DNA of 64,000 nt from Xanthostigma xanthostigma (Eukaryota > Arthropoda > Insecta > Raphidioptera > Raphidiidae): contig OY754471.1 in assembly GCA_963575645.1 (NCBI GenBank), positions 30,760,401 to 30,824,400 on the forward strand. Direction: 5' to 3'. A program made the translations under genes and the position numbers. The notes under the pieces were generated by a model, which worked only from the letters and a program-made list of their open reading frames with translations, did not search any database and was not told the origin of the DNA. This document shows positions 25,070-39,100 of this stretch, piece after piece. Each line of letters begins with the position of its first letter. Position 1 is the stretch's first letter.

Positions 25070-27374
25070 TTATAGTGAAAGTAGACTTATCTTTGTGAAA
25101 TAAAATAATTTTGCCTTTAAGGACTTATTTGCACCTAATTGTCGTAAACCATGTAAAAACTGCTTGTCTGCGTGAAAATGATAGTAAATATTCAGTTTGC
25201 ATTTTCTTATGAGAGATGGATCCAAACCTGAATGTTATAGTGTAAATAGACTTACCTTTGTAAAATAAAGCAATTTTCCCTATAAGGACTCATTTGCACG
25301 TAATTGTCGTGAAGCATGTAAAAACTGCTTGTCTGCGTTAAAATAAAGGTTAATATGCAGTTTGCATTTTCTTATGAGAGAATGATCCAAACCTGAATGT
25401 TATAGTGTAAATAGACCTACCCTCATGAAATAAAGCAATTTTGCCTATAAGGACTCATTTGCACCTAATTGTCGTAAAGCATGTAAAAACTGATTGTCTG
25501 CGTTAAAATGATTGTAAATGTGCAGTTTTCATTTTCTAATGAGAGAATGAGCCAAACCTGAATGTTATAGTGTAACTAAACTTACCTTTGTGAAATAACG
25601 CAATTTTGCCTATAAAGACTTATTTGCACCTAATTGTCGTAAAGCATGTAAAAACTGCTTGTCTGCGTTAAAATAATGGTTAATATGCAGTTTGCATTTT
25701 CTTATGAGAGAATGATCCAAACCTGAATGTTATAGTGTAAATAGACTTACCTTTGTAAAATAAAGCAATTTTCCCTATAAGGACTCATTTTCACGCAATT
25801 GTCGTGAAGCATGTAAAAACTGCTTGTCTGCGTTAAAATAAAGGTTAATATGCAGTTTGCATTTTCTTATGAGAGAATGATCCAAACCTGAATGTTATAG
25901 TGTAAATAGACCTACCCTCATGAAATAAAGCAATTTTGCCTATAAGGACTCATTTGCACCTAATTGTCATAAAGCTTGTAAAAACTGCTTGTTTGCGTTA
26001 AAATAATAGTTACTATGCAGTTTGCATTTTCTTATGAGAGAATGATCCAAACCTGAATTTTATAGTTTAAGTAAACTTACCTTTGTAAAATAAAGCAATT
26101 TTGCCTATAAGGACTCATTTTCCCCTAATTGTCATAAAGCATGTAAAAACTGCTTGTCTGCGTGAAAATGATAGTAAATATGCAGTTTGCTTTTTCTTAT
26201 GAGAGAATGAACCAAACCTGAATGTTATAGTGTAAATAGACTTACCCTCATAAATAAAGCAATTTTGCCTTTAAAGACTCATTTGCACCTAATTGTCGTA
26301 AAGCATGTAAAAACTGCTTGTATGCGTTAAACTGATAGTAAATATGCAGTTTGCATTTTCTAATGAGAGAATGATCCAAACCTGAATGTTATAGTATAAA
26401 TAGACTTACCTTCATGAAATAAAGCAATTTTGCCTATAAGGACTCATTTGCACCTAATTGTCATAAAGCATGTAAAAACTGCTTGTATGCGTTAAAATTA
26501 TAGTAAATATGCAGTTTGCATTTTCTTATGAGAGAATGGTCCAAACCTAAATGTTATAGTGTAAATAGACACCCTCATGAAATAAAGCAATTTTGCCTAT
26601 AAGGACTCATTTGCACCTAATTGTCATAAAGCTTGTAAAAACTGCTTGTATGCGTTAAAATAATAGTTAATATGCAGTTTGCATTTTCTTTTGAGAGAAT
26701 GATCCAAACCTAAATGTTATAGTTTAAGTAAACTTACCTTTGTAAAATAAAGCAATTTTGCCTATAAGGACTCATTTGCACCTAATTGTCGTAAAGCATG
26801 TAAAAACTGCTTGTATGCGTTAAAATGATAGTAAATATGCAGTTTGCATTTTCTTATCGAGAATGATCCAAACCTGAATGTTATAGTGTAAATCGACTTA
26901 CCTTCATGAAATGTAGCAATTTTACCTATAAGGACTCATTTGCCCCTAATTGTCATAAAGCATGTAAAAACTGCTTGTATGCGTTAACATAATGGTTAAT
27001 ATGCAGTTTGCATTTTCTTATGAGAGAATGATCCAAACCTGAATGGTATAGTGTAAATAGACCTACCTTTGTTAAATAAAGCAATTTTGCCTATATGGAC
27101 TCATTTTCACGCAATTGTCGTGAAGCATGTAAAAACTGCTTGTCTGCGTTAAAATGATGGTTAATATGCAGTTTGCATTTTCTTATGAGAGAATGATCCA
27201 AACCTGAATGTTAGAGTGTAAATAGACTTACCTTCATGAAATTTAGCAATTTTGTTATAAGGACTCATTTGCCCCTACTTTTCATAAAGCTTGTAAAAAC
27301 TGCTTGTATGCGTTAAAATAATAGTTAATATGCAGTTTGCATTTTCTTATGAGAGAATGATCCAAACCTGAATG
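25070..27374. repeat. 14-monomer sub-repeat, second copy in A2 (2305 bp)
   Basis: Counterpart of 6285-8590. It is one base shorter because of the TTATCGAG deletion near 26855. The next monomer at 27375 carries the GTTTAAGTAAAC state, as in A1 at 8591. Confidence 0.85.
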
Positions 27375-30300
27375 TTATAGTTTAAGTAAACTTACCTTTG
27401 TAAAATAAAGCAATTTTGCCTATAAGGACTCATTTGCACCTAATTGTCGTAAAGCATGTAAAAACTGCCTGTCTGCGTTAAAATAATGTTTAATATGCAG
27501 TTTGCATTTTTTTATGAGAAAATGATCCAAACCTGAATGTTAGAGTGTAAATAGACATACCATCATGAAATAAAGCAATTTTGCCTATAAGGACTCATTT
27601 GCCCCTAATTGTCATAAAGCATGTAAAAACTGCTTGTATGCGTTAAAATAATGGTTAATATGCAGTTTGCATTTTCTTATGAGATAATGATCCAAACCTG
27701 AATGTTATAGTGTAAATAGACTTACCTTTGTAGAATAAAGCATTTTGCCTCTAAGGACTCATTTGCACGCAATTGTCGTGAACCATGTAAAAACTGCTTG
27801 ACTGCGTTAAAATAATGGTTAATATGCAGTTTGCATTTTCTTATGAGAGAATGATCCAAACCTGAATGTTATAGTGTAAATAGACTTACCTTTGTAAAAT
27901 AAAGCAATTTTGCCTATAAGGACTCATTTGCACGCAATTGTCGTGAAGCATGTAAAAACTGCTTGTCTGCGTGAAAATGATAGTAAATATGCAGTTTGCT
28001 TTTTCTTATGAGAGAATGAACCAAACCTGAATGTTATAGTGTAAATAGACTAACCTTTGTAAAATAAAGCAATTTTGCCTATAAGGATTAATTTGCACGT
28101 AATTGTCGTGAAGCATGTAAAAACTGCTTGTCTGCGTTAAAATAATGGTTAACATGCAGTTTGCATTTTCTAATGAGAGAATGATCCAAACCTGAATGTT
28201 ACAGTGTAAATAGACTTACCTTCATGAAATAAAGCAATTTTGCCTATAAGGACTCATTTGCCCCTAATTGTCATAAAGCTTGTAAAAACTGCTTGTATGC
28301 GTTAAAATAATAGTTAATATGCAGTTTGCATTTTCTTATGAGAGAATGATCCAAACCTGAATGTTATAGTTAAAGTAAACTTACCTTTGTAAAATAAAGC
28401 AATTTTGCCTATAAGGACTCATTTGCACCTAATTGTCGTAAAGCATGTAAAAACTGCTTGTCTGCGTTAAAATAATAGTTAATATGCAGTTTGCATTTTT
28501 TTATGAGAAAATGATCCAAACCTGAATGTTAGAGTGTAAATAGACATACCTTCATGAAATAAAGCAATTTTGCCTATAAGGACTCATTTGCCCCTAATTG
28601 TCATAAAGTATGTAAAAACTGCTTGTCTGCGTTTAAATAATGGTTAATATGCAGTTTGCATTTTCTTATGAGAGAAAGATCCAAACCTGAATGTTAGAGT
28701 GTAAATAGACTTACCTTCATGAAATAAAGCAATTTTGCCTATAAGGACTCATTTGCCCCTAATTGTCATAAAGCATGTAAAAACTGCTTGTATGCGTTAA
28801 AATAATGGTTAATATGCAGTTTGCATTTTCTTATGAGATAATGATCCAAACCTGAATGTTATAGTGTAAATAGACTTACCTTTGTAAAATAAAGCAATTT
28901 TGCCTATAAGGACTCATTTGCACGCAATTGTCGTGAAGCATGTAAAAACTGCTTGTCTGCGTTAAAATAAAGGTTAATATGCAGTTTGCATTTTCTTATG
29001 AGAGAATGATCCAAACCTGAATGTTATAGTGTAAATAGACCTACCCTCATGAAATAAAGCAATTTTGCCTATAAGGACTCATTTGCACCTAATTGTCATA
29101 AAGCTTGTAAAAACTGCTTGTATGCGTTAAAATAATGGTTATTATGCAGTTTGCATTTTCTTATGAGAGAATGATCCAAACCTGAATGTTAGAGTGTAAA
29201 TAGACATACCATCATGAAATAAAGCAATTTTGCCTATAAGGACTCATTTGCCCCTAATTTTTATAAAGCATGTAAAAACTGCTTGTCTGCGTTTAAATAA
29301 TGGTTAATATGCAGTTTGCATTTTCTTATGAGAGAAAGATCCAAACCTGAAAGTTATAGTGTAAATAGACTTACCTTCATAAAATAAAGCAATTTTGCCT
29401 ATAAGGACTCATTTGCCCCTAATTGTCATAAAGCATGTAAAAACTGCTTGTATGCGTTAAAATAATGGTTAATATGCAGTTTGCATTTTCTTATGAGATA
29501 ATGATCCAAACCTGAATGTTATAGTGTAAATAGACTTACCTTTGTAAAATAAAGCAATTTTGCCTCTAAGGACTCATTTGCACGCAATTGTCGTGAAGCA
29601 TGTAAAAACTGCTTGTCTGCGTTAAAATAATGGTTAATATGCAGTTTGCATTTTCTTATGAGAGAATGATCCAAACCTGAATGTTATACCTAGTGTAAAT
29701 AGACTTACCTTTGTAAAATAAAGCAATTTTGCCTATAAGGACTCATTTGCACGTAATTGTCGTAAAGCATGTAAAAACTGCTTGTCTGCGTTAAAATAAT
29801 GGTTAATATGCAGTTTGCATTTTCTTATGAGAGAATGATCCAAACCTGGATGTTACAGTTTAAATAGACTTACCTTCTTGAAATAAAGCAATTTTGCCTA
29901 TAAGGACTCATTTGCCCCTAATTGTCATAAAGCTTGTAAAAACTGCTTGTATGCGTTAAAATAATAGTTAATATGCAGTTTGCATTTTCTTATGAGAGAA
30001 TGATCCAAACCTGAATGTTATAGTTTAAGTAAAATTACCTTTGTAAAATAAAGCAATTTTGCCTATAAGGACTCATTTGCACCTAATTGTCGTAAAGCAT
30101 GTAAAAACTGCTTGTCTGCGTTAAAAAAATGGTTAATATGCAGTTTGCATTTTTTTATGAGAAAATGATCCAAACCTGAATGTTAGAGTGTAAATAGACA
30201 TACCTTCATGAAATAAAGCAATTTTGCCTATAAGGACTCATTTGCCCCTAATTGTCATAAAGCATGTAAAAACTGCTTGTCTGCGTTTAAATAATGGTTA

Positions 30301-33300
30301 ATATGCAGTTTGCATTTTCTTATGAGAGAAAGATCCAAACCTGAATGTTATAGTGTAAATAGACTTACCTTCATGAAATAAAGCAATTTTGCCTATAAGG
30401 ACTCATTTGCCCCTAATTGTCATAAAGCATGTAAAAACTGCTTGTATGCGTTAAAATAATGGTTAATATGCAGTTTGCATTTTCTTATGAGAGAATGATC
30501 CAAACCTGAATGGTATAGTGTAAATAGACTTACCTTTGTAAAATAAAGCAATTTTGCCTATAAGGACTCATTTGCACGCAATTGTCGTGAAGCATGTAAA
30601 AACTGCTTGTCTGCGTTAAAATAATGGTTAATATGCAGTTTGCATTTTCTTATGAGAGAATGTTCCAAACCTGAATGTTATAGTGTAAATAGACTTACTT
30701 TCATAAAATAAAGCAATTTTGCCTATAAGGACTCATTTGCCCCTAATTGTCATAAAGCATGTAAAAACTGCTTGTCTGCGTTTAAATAATGGTTAATATG
30801 CAGTTTGCATTTTCTTATGAGAGAAAGATCCAAACCTGAATGTTATAGTGTAAATAGATATACCTTCATGAAATAAAGCAATTTTGCCTATAAGGACTCA
30901 TTTGCACCTAATTGTCATAAAGCTTGTAAAAACTGCTTGTATGCGTTAAAATAATAGTTAATATGCAGTTTGCATTTTCTTATGAGAGAATGATCCAAAC
31001 CTGAATGTTATAGTGAAAGTAGACTTATCTTTGTGAAATAAAACAATTTTGCCTATAAGGACTCATTTGCACCTAATTGTCGTAAACCATGTAAAAACTG
31101 CTTGTATGCGTTAAAATAATAGTTAATATGCAATTTGCATTTTCTTATTAGAGAATGATCCAAACCTGAATGTTATAGTGTAAGTAAACTTACCTTTGTG
31201 AAATAAAGCAATTTTGCCTATAAGGACTCATTTGCACCTAATTGTCGTAAAGCATGTAAAAACTGCTTGTCTGCGTTAAAATAATGGTTAATATGCAGTT
31301 TGCATTTTCTTATGAGAAAATATTCCAAACCTGAATGTTATAGTGTAAATAAACTTACCTTCATGAAATAAAGCAATTTTGCCTATAAGGACTCATTTGC
31401 CCTTAAATGTCATTAAGCATGTAAAAACTGCTTGTATGCGTTAAAATAATGGTTAATATGCAGTTTGCATTTTCTTATGAGAGAATGATCTAAACCTGAA
31501 TGTTATAGTGTAAATAGACTTACCATCATGAAACAAAGCAATTTTGCCTATAAGGACTAATTTGCACCTAATTGTCGTAAAGCATGTGAAAACTGATTGT
31601 CTGCGTTAAAATGATAGTAAATGTGCAGTTTGCATTTTCTTATGAGAGAATGATCCAAAACTGAATGTTATCGTGTAAGTAGACTTACCTTCATGAAATA
31701 AAGCAATTTTGCCTATAAGGACTAATTTGCACCTAATTGTCGTAAAGCATGTAAAAACTGCTTGTCTGCGTTAAAATGATAGTAAATGTGCAGTTTGCAT
31801 TTTCTTATGAGAGAATGATCCAAACCTGAATGTTATAGTGTAAATAGACTTACCTTCATGAAGTAAAGCGATTTTGCCTATAAGGACTCATTTGCCCCTA
31901 ATTGTCATAAAGCATGTAAAAACTGCTTGTATGCGTTAAAATAATGGTTAATATGCAGTTTGCATTTTCTTATGAGAGAATGATCCAAACCTGAATGTTA
32001 TAGTGTAAATAGACTTACCTTTGTAAAATAAAGCAATTTTGCCTATAAGGACACATTTGCACGCAATTGTCGTGAATCATGTAAAAACTGCTTGTCTGCG
32101 TTAAAATAATGGTTAATATGCAGTTTGCATTTTCTTATGAGAGAATGATCCAAACCTGAATGTTATAGTGTAAATAGACTTACCTTCATGAAATAAAGCA
32201 ATTTTGCCTATAAGGACTAATTTGCCCCTTATTGTCATAAAGCATGTAAAAACTGCTTGTCAGCGTTAAAATGATAGTAAATATGCAGTTTGCATTTTCT
32301 TATGAGAGAATGATCCAAACCTGAATGTTATAGTGTAAATAGACTTACCCTCATGAAATAAAGCAATTTTGCCTATAAGGACTCATTTGCACCTAATTGT
32401 CATAAAGCTTGTAAAAACTGCTTGTATGCGTTAAAATAATAGTTAATATGCAGTTTGCATTTTCTTGTGAGAGAATGATCCAAACCTGAATGTTATAGTT
32501 TAAGTAAACTTACCTTTGTAAAATAAAGCAATTTTGCCTATAAGGACTCATTTGCACCTAATTGTCGTAAAGCATGTAAAAACTGCTTGTCTACGTTTAA
32601 ATAATGGTTAATATGCAGTTTGCATTTTCTTATGAGAGAAAGATCCAAACCTGAATGTTATGGTGTAAATAGACTAACCTTCATGAAATGAAGCAATTTT
32701 GCCTATAAGGACTCATTTGCCCCTAATTGTCATAAAGCATGTAAAAACTGCTTGTATGCGTTAAAATAATGGTTAATATGCAGTTTGCATTTTCTTATGA
32801 GAGAATGATTCAAACCTGAATGTTATAGTGTAAATAGACTTACCTTCATGAAATGTAGCAATTTTGCCTATAAGGACTCATTTGCCCCTAATTGTCATAA
32901 AGCATGTAAAAACTGCTTGTATGCGTTAAAATAATGGTTAATTGCAGTTTGCATTTTCTTATGAGAGAATGATCCAAACCTGAATGGTATAGTGTAAATA
33001 GACTTACTTTTGTAAAATAAAGCAATTTTGCCTATAAGGACTCATTTGCACGCAATTGTCGTGAAGCATGTAAAAACTGCTTGTCTGCGTTAAAATAATG
33101 GTTAATATGCAGTTTGCATTTTCTTATGAGAGAATGTTCCAAACCTGAATGTTATAGTGTAAATAAACTTACCTTCATGAAATAAAGCAATTTTGCCTAT
33201 AAGGACTCATTTGCCCTTAAATGTCATTAAGCATGTAAAAACTGCTTGTATGCGTTAAAATAATAGTTACTATGCAGTTTGCATTTTCTTATGAGAGAAT

Positions 33301-33453
33301 GATCCAACCCTGAATTTTATAGTTTAAGTAAACTTACCTTTGTAAAATAAAGCAATTTTGCCTATAAGGACTCATTTGCACCTAATTGTCGTAAAGCATG
33401 TAAAAACTGCTTGTCTGCGTTAAAATAATGGTTAATATGCAGTTTGCATTTTT

Positions 33454-36115
33454 TTATGAGAAAATGATCCAAACCTGAATGTTAGAGTGTAAATAGACAT
33501 ACCTTCATGAAATAAAGCAATTTTGCCTATAAGGACTCATTTGCCCCTAATTGTCATAAAGCATGTAAAAACTGCTTGTCTGTGTTTAAATAATTGTTAA
33601 TATGCAGTTTGCATTTTCTTATGAGAGAAAGATCCAAACCTGAATGTATAGTGTAAATAGACTTACCTTCATGACATAAAGCAATTTTGCCTATAAGGAC
33701 TCATTTGCCCCTAATTGTCATAAAGCATGTAAAAACTGCTTGTACGCGTTAAAATAATGGATTATATGCAGTTTGCATTTTCTTATGAGAGAATGATCCA
33801 AACCTGAATGTTATAGTGTAAATAGACTTACCTTTGTAAAATAAAGCAATTTTGCCAATAACGACTCATTTGCGCGCATTTGTCGTGAAGCATGTAAAAA
33901 CTGCTTGTCTGCGTTAAAATAATGGTTAATATGCAGTTTGCATTTTCTTATGAGAGAATGATCCAAACCTGAATTGTATAGTGTAAATAGACTTACCTTT
34001 GTAAAATAAAGAAATTTTGCCTATAAGGACTCATTTGCACGCAATTGTCGTGAAGCATGTAAAAACTGCTTGTCTGCGTGAAAATGATAGTAAATATGCA
34101 GTTTGTATTTTCTTATGAGAGAATGATCCAAACCTGAATGTTATAGTGTAAATAGACTTACCCTCATGAAATAAAGCAATTCTGCCTATAAGGACTCATT
34201 TGCACCTAATTGTCATAAAGCATGTAAAAACTGCTTGTCTGCGTTTAAATAATTGTTAATATGCAGTTTGCATTTTCGTATGAGAGAAAGATCCAAACCT
34301 GAATGTATAGTGTAAATAGACTTACCTTCATGAAATAAAGCAATTTTGCCTTTAAAGACTCATTTGCACCTAATTGTCGTAAAGCATGTAAAAACTGCTT
34401 GTCTGCGTTTAAATAATGGTTAATATGCAGTTTGCATTTTCTTATGAGAGAATGATCCAAACCTGAATGTGATAGTGTAAATAGACTTACCTTCATGAAA
34501 TAAAGCAATTTTGCCTATAATGTCATTTGCACGCAATTGTCGTGAAGCATGTAAAAAATGCTTGTCTGCGCTAAAATAATGGTTAATATGCAGTTTGCAT
34601 TTTCTTTTGAGAGAATGATCCAAACCTGAATGTTATAGTGTAAATAGACTTACCTTTGTAAAATAAAGCAATTTTGCCTATAAGGACTCATTTGCACGCA
34701 ATTGTCGTGAAGCATGTAAAAACTGCTTGTCTGCGTTAAAATAATGGTTAATATGCAGTTTGCATTTTCTTATGAGAGAATGATCCAAACCTGAATGTTA
34801 TAGTGTAAATAGACTTACCCTCATGAAATAAAGCAATTTTGCCTATAAGGACTCATTTGCACCTAATTGTCATAAAGCTTGTAAAAACTGCTTGTATGCG
34901 TTAAAATAATAGTTAATATGCAGTTTGCATTTTCTTATGAGAGAATGATTCAAACCTGAATGTTATAGTAAAAGTAGACTTATCTTTGTGAAATAGAACA
35001 ATTTTGCCTTTAAGGACATATTTGCACCTAATAGTCGTAAACCATGTAAAAACTGCTTGTCTGCGTGAAAATGATAGTAAATATTCAGTTTGCATTTTCT
35101 TATGAGAGAATGATCCAAACCTGAATGTTATAGTGTAAATAGACTTACCTTCATGAAATAAAGCAATTTTGCCTATAAGGACTCATTTGCACCTAATTGA
35201 CATAAAGCATGTAAAAACTGCTTGTATGCGTTAAAATAATAGTAATATGCAGTTTGCAGTTTCTTATGAGAGAATGATCCAAACCTGAATGTTATAGTGT
35301 AAGTAAACTTACCTTTGTGAAATAAAGCAATTTTGCCTATAAGGACTCATTTGCACCTAATTGTCGTAAAGCATGTAAAAACTGCTTGTCTGCGTTTAAA
35401 TAATGGTTAATATGCAGTTTGCATTTTCTTATGAGAGAAAGATCCAAACCTGAATGTTATAGTGTAAATAGACTTACCTTCATGAAATAAAGCAATTTTG
35501 CCTATAAGGACTTATTTGCCCCTAAATGTCATAAAGCATGTAAAAACTGCTTGTATGCGTTAAAATAATGGTTAATATGCAGTTTGCATTTTCTTATGAG
35601 AGAATGATCTAAACCTGAATTGTATAGTGTAAATAGACTTACCTTTGTAAAATAAAGCAATTTTGCCTATAAGGACTCATTTGCACGCAATTGTCGTGAA
35701 GCATGTAAAAACTGCTTATCTGCGTTAAAATAATGGTTAATATGCAGTTTGCATTTTCTTATGAGAGAATGATCCAAACCTGAATGTTATAGTGTAAATA
35801 GACTTACCTTCATGAAATATAGCTATTTTGCCTATAAGGACTCATTTGCCCCTGATTGTCATAAAGCATGTAAAAACTGCTTGTCAGCGTTAAAATGATA
35901 GTAAATATGCAGTTTGCATTTTCTTATGAGAGAATGATCTAAACCTGAATGTTATAGTGTAAATAGACTTACCCTCATGAAATAAAGCAATTTTGCCTAT
36001 AAGGACTCATTTGCCCCTAATTGTCATAAAGCATGTAAAAACTGCTTGTATGGGTTAAAATAATGGTTAATATGCAGTTTGCATTTTCTTATGAGAGAAT
36101 GATCCAAACCTGAAT
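33454..36115. repeat. Higher-order repeat A, partial copy A3
   Basis: A third unit begins at 33454 with the same TTATGAGAAAATGATCC and AGACATACC start. It tracks A2 at an offset of 14668 to about 33880, then at 14176 to about 36115, so 492 bp (three monomers) are missing between those points. Matches include TGCGCGCATTTG near 33870, the TTCGTATGAGAG monomer near 34277, GAAATAGAACAATTTTG near 34990 and TGTATGGGTT at 36047. Near 36120 A2 continues with GTGAAAGTAGAC whereas A3 continues with GTGTAAATAGAC and CCTATGGGGAC, which belongs to domain B. A-type organisation is not seen again to the right. Confidence 0.85.
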
Positions 36116-39100
36116 GTTATAGTGTAAATAGACTTACCTTTGTAAAATAAAGCAATTTTGCCTATGGGGACTCATTTGCACGCAATTGTCGTGAAGCATG
36201 TAAAAACTGCTTGTCTGCGTTAAAATAATGGTTAATATGCAGTTTGCATTTTCTTATGAGAGAATGATCCAAACCTGAATGTAATAGTGTAAATAGACTT
36301 ACCCTCATGAAATAAAGCAATTTTGCCTATAAAGACTCATTTGCACTTAATTGTCATAAAGCATGTAAAAACTGCTTGTATGCGTTAAAATGATAGTAAA
36401 TATGCAGTTTGCATTTTCTTATGAGAGAATGATCCAAACCTGAATGTTATAGTGTAAATAGACTTACCTTCATGAAATAAAGCAATTTTGCCTATAAGGA
36501 CTAATTTGCACCTAATTGTCGTAAAGCATGTAAAAACTGCTTGTCTGCGTTAAAATGATAGTAAATGTGCAGTTTGCATTTTCTTATGAGAGAATGATCC
36601 AAACCTGAATGTTATAGTGTAAATAGACTTACCTTCATGAAATATAGCTATTTTGCCTATAAGGACTCATTTGCCCCTGATTGTCATAAAGCATGTAAAA
36701 ACTGCTTGTCAGCGTTAAAATGATAGTAAATATGCAGTTTGCATTTTCTTATGAGAGAATGATCTAAACCTGAATGTTATAGTGTAAATAGACTTACCCT
36801 CATGAAATAAAGCAATTTTGCCTATAAGGACTCATTTGCACCTAATTGTCGTAAAGCATGTAAAAACTGCTTGTCTGCGTTTAAATAATGGTTAATATGC
36901 AGTTTGCATTTTCTTATGAGAGAATGATCCAAACCTGAATGTTATAGTGTAAATAGACTTACCTTTGTAAAATAAAGCAATTTTGCCTATGGGGACTCAT
37001 TTGCACGCTATTGTCGTGAAGCATGTAAAAACTGCTTGTCTGCGTTAAAATAATGGTTAATATGCAGTTTGCATTTTCTTATGAGAGAATGATCCAAACC
37101 TGAATGTAATAGTGTAAATAGACTTACCCTCATGAAATAAAGCAATTTTGCCTATAAAGACTCATTTGCACTTAATTGTCATAAAGCATGTAAAAACTGC
37201 TTGTATGCGTTAAAATGATAGTAAATACGCAGTTTGCATTTTCTTATGAGAGAATGATCCAAACCTGAATGTTATAGTGTAAATAGACTTACCTTCATGA
37301 AATAAAGCAATTTTGCCTATAAGGACTAATTTGCACCTAATTGTCGTAAAGCATGTAAAAACTGCTTGTCTGCGTTAAAATGATAGTAAATGTGCAGTTT
37401 GCATTATCTTTTGAGAAAATGATCCAAACCTGAATATTATAGTGTAAATAGACTTACCTTTGTAAAATAAAGCAATTTTGCCTATAAGGACTCATTTTCA
37501 CCTAATTGTCATAAAGCATGTAAATACTACTTGTCTGCGTGAAAATAATAGAAAATGATCATTTTGCATTATCTTTTGAGAGAATGATCCAAACCTGAAT
37601 GTTATAGTGTAAATAGACTTACCTTTGTGAAATAAAGCAATTTTGCCTACTAGGACTCATTTGCACGCAATTGTCGTGAAGCATGTAAAAACTGCTTGTC
37701 TGCGTCAAAATAATGGTTAATATGCAGTTTGCATTTTCTTATGAGAGAATGATCCAAACCTGATTGTTATAGTGAAAGTTGACTTACCTTTGTGAAATAA
37801 AACAATTTTGCCTTTAAGGACTTATTTGCACCTAATTGTCGTAAAACATGTAAAAACTGCTTGTCTGTGTGAAAATGATAGTAAATATGCAGTTTGCATT
37901 TTCTTATGAGAGAATGATCCAAACCTGAATGTTATAGTGTAAATAGACTTACCCTCATGAAATAAAGCAATTTTGCCTATAAGGACTCATTTGCACGCAA
38001 TTGTCGTGAAGCATGTAAAAACTGCTTGTCTGCGTTAAAATAATGGTTAATATGCAGTTTGCATTTTCTTATGAGAGAATGATCCAAACCTGAATGTTAT
38101 AGTTTAAGTAAACTTACCTTTGTAAAATAAAGCAATTTTGCCTATAAGGACTCATTTGCACGCAATTGTCGTGAAGCATGTAAAAACTGCTTGTCTGCGT
38201 TAAAATAATGGTTAATATGCAGTTTGCATTTTCTTATGAGAGAATGATCCAAACCTGAATGTTATAGTTTAAGTAAACTTACCTTTCTAAAATAAAGCAA
38301 TTTTGCCTATAAGGACTCATTTGCACGCAATTGTCGTGAAGCATGTAAAAACTGCTTGTCTGCGTTAAAATAATGGTTAATATGCAGTTTGCATTTTCTT
38401 ATGAGAGAATGATCCAAACCTGAATGTTATAGTGTAAATAGACTTATACTCATGAAATAAAGCAATTTTGCCTTTAAAGACTCATTTGCACCTAATTGTC
38501 GTAAAGCATGTAAAAACTGTATGTCTGCGTTTAAATAATGGTTAATATGCAGTTTGCATTTTCTTTTGAGAGAATGATCCAAACCTGAATGTTATAGTGT
38601 AAATAGACTTACCTTTGTAAAATAAAGCAATTTTGCCTATAAGGACTCATTTGCACGCAATTGTCGTGAAGCATGTAAAAACTGCTTGTCTGCGTTAAAA
38701 TAATGGTTAATATGCAGTTTGCATTTTCTTATGAGAGAATGATCCAAACCTGAATGTTATAGTGTAAATAGACTTACCCTCATGAAATAAAGCAATTTTG
38801 CCTATAAGGACTCATTTGCACCTAATTGACATAAAGCATGTAAATACTGCTTGTATGCGTTAAAATAATAGTTATTATGCAGTTTGCATTTTCTTATGAG
38901 GGAATGATCCAAACCTGAATGTTATAGTGTAAGTAAACTAACCTTTGTGAAATAAAGCAATTTTGCCTATAAGGACTCATTTGCACCTAATTGTCGTAAA
39001 GCATGTAAAAACTGCTTGTCTGCGTTAAAATAATGGTTAATATGCAGTTTGCATTTTCTTATGAGAAAATAATCCAAACCTGAATGTTATAGTTTAAATA

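Larger units (their letters stand above)
18786..33453. repeat. Higher-order repeat A, copy A2 (14668 bp)
   Basis: This is a full second copy of the large unit, monomer by monomer collinear with 1-14669. The one-base length difference is explained by TTATCGAG near 26855 where A1 has TTATGCGAG near 8070. Other differences I noticed are CTTAAGAGAG near 22902, CCCATAAGG near 22480, GTTAAATAAAG near 27070, AAACTGATAG near 26330 and CTTGTGAG near 32465. That is about a dozen over 14.7 kb outside the converted tract, suggesting identity well above 99% and very recent copying. An exact figure needs an alignment. Confidence 0.9.
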
